Part shown: positions 14,723 through 16,501 of the stretch, one piece after another
Numbering within the stretch: the first letter of the stretch is position 1
How the letters are laid out: every line of letters begins with the position of its first letter
DNA from: JAFARZ01 sp035651595
GTDB lineage: Bacteria; Actinomycetota; Actinomycetes; Streptosporangiales; Streptosporangiaceae
DNA length: 16,501 bases
Reading direction: 5' to 3'
Assembly (NCBI GenBank): GCA_035651595.1
Contig: DASRFJ010000045.1
Coordinates: forward strand, 1-16,501
Translations under genes and position numbers: made by a program
The notes under the pieces: generated by a model
What the model saw: only the letters and a program-made list of their open reading frames with translations
Database searches by the model: none
What the model was told of the DNA's origin: nothing

Positions 14723-14781
14723 CGCGGCCGAGCTTGTCCAGATACCGAGGCGGGGACCGGACAATCAATTCCCGGACAACC

Positions 14782-15543
14782 TCAGCTAGCGCCCGCTATC
14801 AGGCCTTCCGCCTCGGAGATCACCTCATCGCGGGAGCGCGCAAGCCGGCGCCCGGAGCGCTGGCAGAACTCGGTGGTCACCCGTTCGCTCGCCAGCGCGA
14901 CCGGCACGTCGCCGAGCCACATCCGTGCCGACGACTCCACCAGGAAGCCGCTGGCCGCATTGGCAACCAGGCGCGCGCCGAGCGGCTCGCGGCGGACGCC
15001 GAGGTCAGCCAGCACCCGGCCGAGCGGGATCGTGGAGGGCGGCGGCGCCGGATCATCCGGTCCGGGCATCCCGAGCGCCCGGCGCGCGGCCGCGGGGAGG
15101 CGATCCGGTACGACGAGAGACGTTACTTCGGCGGCGATCAGGCCGGAGCTGACCGCGCGCAGCGTTCCGGTGCGCTGGTGCCCGGATGAGCCTGGGCTGA
15201 GGCCGAGCTCGAAGCACTCCGTCAGGGTCAGCAGGCGACTGCCGCTGCCGGTGAGATCGATGCGGACCGGTTCCCCGGCCAGCTCCTCGAAAAGCAGGGT
15301 CGCGGGACCGGTGCTGCGGGCAAGCAGCGCGACCACCGACGCCGCGGCCTGCGCGCCGGCCCGCTCGGCACCCGGAGGCGGCGCTATCTGGTCGACGGTC
15401 TGGGTGATGGCGGCGAGCTTCGCCGCGTTCGCCATGTCGGGGTGCACGAGGATCAGCCGGATGTCCCTGATCAGTCCGCACAGCAAGTCGGGCAGCGCGG
15501 GTTTGGTGGCGGGGTCGCGCAGCCACGTCAGCGAGTCGCTCAT
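14782..15543 (-). CDS. chorismate-lyase-like (UbiC / DUF98 / UTRA fold) protein
   Basis: The 253-residue product has a helical N-terminal half (about 1-75) of no known family, followed by a region resembling the chorismate lyase/UTRA fold. Features are LAGEPVRI (88-95), TLRAVSSGLIAAEVTSLVVPDRLP with Arg129, IPLGRVLADLGVRRE (172-186), and SSARMWLGDVPVALASERV with Glu220. Arg129 and Glu220 sit where E. coli UbiC has Arg76 and Glu155, its pyruvate-releasing active-site residues. It may thus cleave chorismate to 4-hydroxybenzoate and pyruvate, or be a ligand-binding relative without activity; no DNA-binding domain is attached, arguing against a GntR regulator. ATG 15543 has no ribosome binding site but a -10-like TACGAT ends 6 nt upstream, so it may be leaderless. 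It converges on the STAND gene with a 59-bp gap. Confidence 0.55.
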   Translation of the reverse strand: MSDSLTWLRDPATKPALPDLLCGLIRDIRLILVHPDMANAAKLAAITQTVDQIAPPPGAERAGAQAAASVVALLARSTGPATLLFEELAGEPVRIDLTGSGSRLLTLTECFELGLSPGSSGHQRTGTLRAVSSGLIAAEVTSLVVPDRLPAAARRALGMPGPDDPAPPPSTIPLGRVLADLGVRREPLGARLVANAASGFLVESSARMWLGDVPVALASERVTTEFCQRSGRRLARSRDEVISEAEGLIAGAS

Positions 15544-15551
15544 GCGCTAAT

Positions 15552-15569
15552 CGTAACCAATTGATTACG
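15552..15569. promoter_or_regulatory. 18-bp palindromic operator candidate over the chorismate-lyase-like promoter
   Basis: CGTAACCAATTGATTACG is a palindrome with only one mismatched base pair per half (16 of 18 positions symmetric), in a locally AT-rich spot. It overlaps the -10-like TACGAT (15550-15555, minus strand) that lies 6 nt before ATG 15543; AGGACA 17 nt further up could be the -35. The length and AATT centre resemble MarR or TetR family operators. A bound protein would block this promoter. No such regulator lies in the window. Confidence 0.5.
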
Positions 15570-15630
15570 CTTTGTCCTAGGCCCAAAACGAAGAACCACC
15601 GCTCGTTCGGCTGAAAGATCTTTTCTATGC

Positions 15631-16164
15631 CTAACGACGGTGGGTGCTTCGTTCGTGAATCAGGTCGCGCACCCGGTCAGCGGGCCCCAGGACCGGCATG
15701 GCCAGCCGGTTCGCGAGGGCGCCGGTCACCCGGGGATGGGGCCGGGTCGGCGCGAGCTCGCGGGCCAGCCGTACCTCCTGGCCCAGCAGCCAGCGGCGTC
15801 CTCGGCTCAGCCGCCCCAGGCCGGGGATCTCCTGCGCCTCCTCCATCGCGGCATGCGCGAGCACCGACCGCCGCAGCGCGCGCAGGCAGCGCAGGTAGCC
15901 GGCGCCGTACGGGCCGATTCGCCACAGCCGGGCCAGCATCTGGTCCGCCGCTTCCTCCTCGTGCGCGCGAGCCATCGCGGCCGCCATCCGTCCGGTCCGG
16001 CGCGCGGCCGGATGCACGTGCACCTGCTCCGCCGTCTCGTGTGTCACCAGCATGCGCACCAGCCTGCGGAATTCGGCGTCGCGGCGGCGCCCGGGTACCG
16101 CGGCACGCCAGAACGCCCGCCGGATGTCGGCGTGCTGATCCTTCAGCACTGTGGTCACGTCCAC
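15631..16164 (-). CDS. hemerythrin-like HHE cation-binding domain protein
   Basis: The 177-residue product resembles HHE proteins, four-helix bundles that bind two metal ions, usually iron, and sense or carry oxygen or protect against nitrosative or oxidative stress. Candidate ligands follow the family spacing: His11 in KDQHADI, His42 and Glu46 in THETAEQVHVHP, His68 in RAHEEEAAD, His104 and Glu108 in LAHAAMEEAQEIPGL. The first pair reads HExxEQ where HExxEE is common. GTG 16164 is preferred: GGGAGG lies 6 nt upstream and the residues before it (up to 16215) look non-coding. The C-terminal 50 residues are Arg/Pro-rich. No partner oxidoreductase or regulator is adjacent; the chorismate-lyase-like gene starts 87 bp downstream with its own likely promoter. 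Confidence 0.8.
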   Translation of the reverse strand: MDVTTVLKDQHADIRRAFWRAAVPGRRRDAEFRRLVRMLVTHETAEQVHVHPAARRTGRMAAAMARAHEEEAADQMLARLWRIGPYGAGYLRCLRALRRSVLAHAAMEEAQEIPGLGRLSRGRRWLLGQEVRLARELAPTRPHPRVTGALANRLAMPVLGPADRVRDLIHERSTHRR

Positions 16165-16222
16165 ACTGAACCTCCCTCGCGATCCGAGGCAGCTACCGCG
16201 CTCCGGTCCGATCATGCGCCCA

Positions 16223-16241
16223 GATGTGCATGGTGCACGTC
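16223..16241. promoter_or_regulatory. imperfect palindrome upstream of the HHE gene
   Basis: GATGTGCATGGTGCACGTC has perfect 5-bp inner arms (GTGCA and TGCAC around TGG) and two more matching pairs outside one mismatch. It lies about 60 bp upstream of GTG 16164 on the minus strand, also between that gene and the rightward fragment, so it could serve either. The regulator is unknown. Confidence 0.3.
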
Positions 16242-16342
16242 CCGGGCGGTGCGGACGGCACGCGGCCCGGACGCGAAGCTCACGCCGAGGTCGTGCCCGG
16301 GGACACTGGCTGCCCCGACGTGCCGCGGCGCAGACTTGGGCT

Positions 16343-16492
16343 GTGACTGAGACACGCGGGCACTCCGTCGACGAGATCCTGATGCTCTGCTTCGCGGGCG
16401 ACCGGATCGCTGAGGCTTCGGGGGTCGTCGACGTCCTCTCCCGGCTCAGACAGCTTGGCGTGCTTCCCGCGGCACCGTCGTCGGAAGCGTGA
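16343..16492 (+). pseudogene. 49-codon remnant resembling the C-terminus of a SnoaL-like ester cyclase
   Basis: The reading frame from GTG 16343 to TGA 16492 encodes HSVDEILMLCFAGDRIAE followed by ASGVVDVLSRLRQLGVLP. Its second half resembles the end of SnoaL-like/NTF2-fold ester cyclases, which finish with a pattern like DGRIxEHWxVVDxLGLLxQLG. Full-length members have about 130-150 residues; here the first two thirds are missing and no upstream frame supplies them, so this looks like a truncated relic, or a small gene in its own right. No ribosome binding site is apparent. A short frame (16224-16346) ends at a TGA that overlaps this GTG, which could be chance. Confidence 0.35.
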
Positions 16493-16501
16493 CGACCGGC
16501 C

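Noticed and set aside
14734..14764. Terminator stem TTGTCC/GGACAA between the STAND and chorismate-lyase-like genes
   Set aside because: Only 6 bp of stem with a 19-nt loop; CCGGACAA also occurs a second time at 14773-14780 region, so the pairing may be chance.
14782..15543. GntR/UTRA transcription regulator
   Set aside because: The UTRA-like fold is plausible but no winged-helix DNA-binding domain is present, so an enzyme-like chorismate lyase relative is preferred.
15640..16350. 236-codon plus-strand frame opposite the HHE gene
   Set aside because: Low-complexity Arg/Pro/Ala translation; the minus strand has the HHE ligands and a good ribosome binding site.

Overview
The window is very GC-rich DNA with strong G/C preference at third codon positions, several GTG starts and actinobacterial gene families: PASTA-less Pkn-type kinases, a MocR regulator, an XRE-NB-ARC-TPR protein and an MsiK-like ATPase. 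It therefore looks like a chromosomal piece of a filamentous or otherwise high-GC actinomycete. No rRNA, tRNA, transposase, integrase or CRISPR array was seen.

Layout, left to right. (1) Positions 1-249 hold the possible tail of a Gly/Ala-rich gene and the upstream region of a secreted G1 (eqolisin-type) glutamic peptidase (250-1155, +). (2) Positions 1156-1433 hold a perfect 24-bp hairpin and five 25-bp tandem repeats, between convergent genes. (3) A divergent transketolase-like enzyme (1434-3752, -) and a class I/II aminotransferase (3788-4966, +) are transcribed away from each other across only 35 bp. (4) Two paralogous transmembrane Ser/Thr kinases (6707-8350 and 4941-6635, both -) lie in tandem. 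Each has a cytoplasmic kinase domain, one membrane helix, a Pro/Ser/Thr-rich stalk and a similar four-cysteine outer domain. (5) A MocR/GntR-type regulator (8505-9922, -) is broken by a 2-nt frameshift in a GC dinucleotide run and has Arg where the PLP lysine normally sits. It is divergent from a 55-codon ORF with a good ribosome binding site (10011-10178, +). (6) An orphan MalK/MsiK-type ABC ATPase follows (10146-11345, -). (7) A C39-like cysteine peptidase (11540-12238, +) is followed by an XRE-NB-ARC-TPR STAND protein (12326-14722, +), a likely functional pair. (8) The right end has a chorismate-lyase-like protein (14782-15543, -) with a palindrome over an apparently leaderless promoter, a hemerythrin-like HHE protein (15631-16164, -), and a 49-codon remnant resembling the C-terminus of a SnoaL-like ester cyclase (16343-16492, +).

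The genes do not form one obvious pathway; this looks like an accessory or regulatory patchwork of secreted enzyme, sensor kinases, regulators and single enzymes. The least ordinary parts are the C39-like/STAND pair, the kinase pair with its shared extracellular domain, the decaying or switchable MocR regulator beside a small basic peptide, and the divergent transketolase/aminotransferase pair. All functional assignments come from motif recognition by eye, not from database searches.
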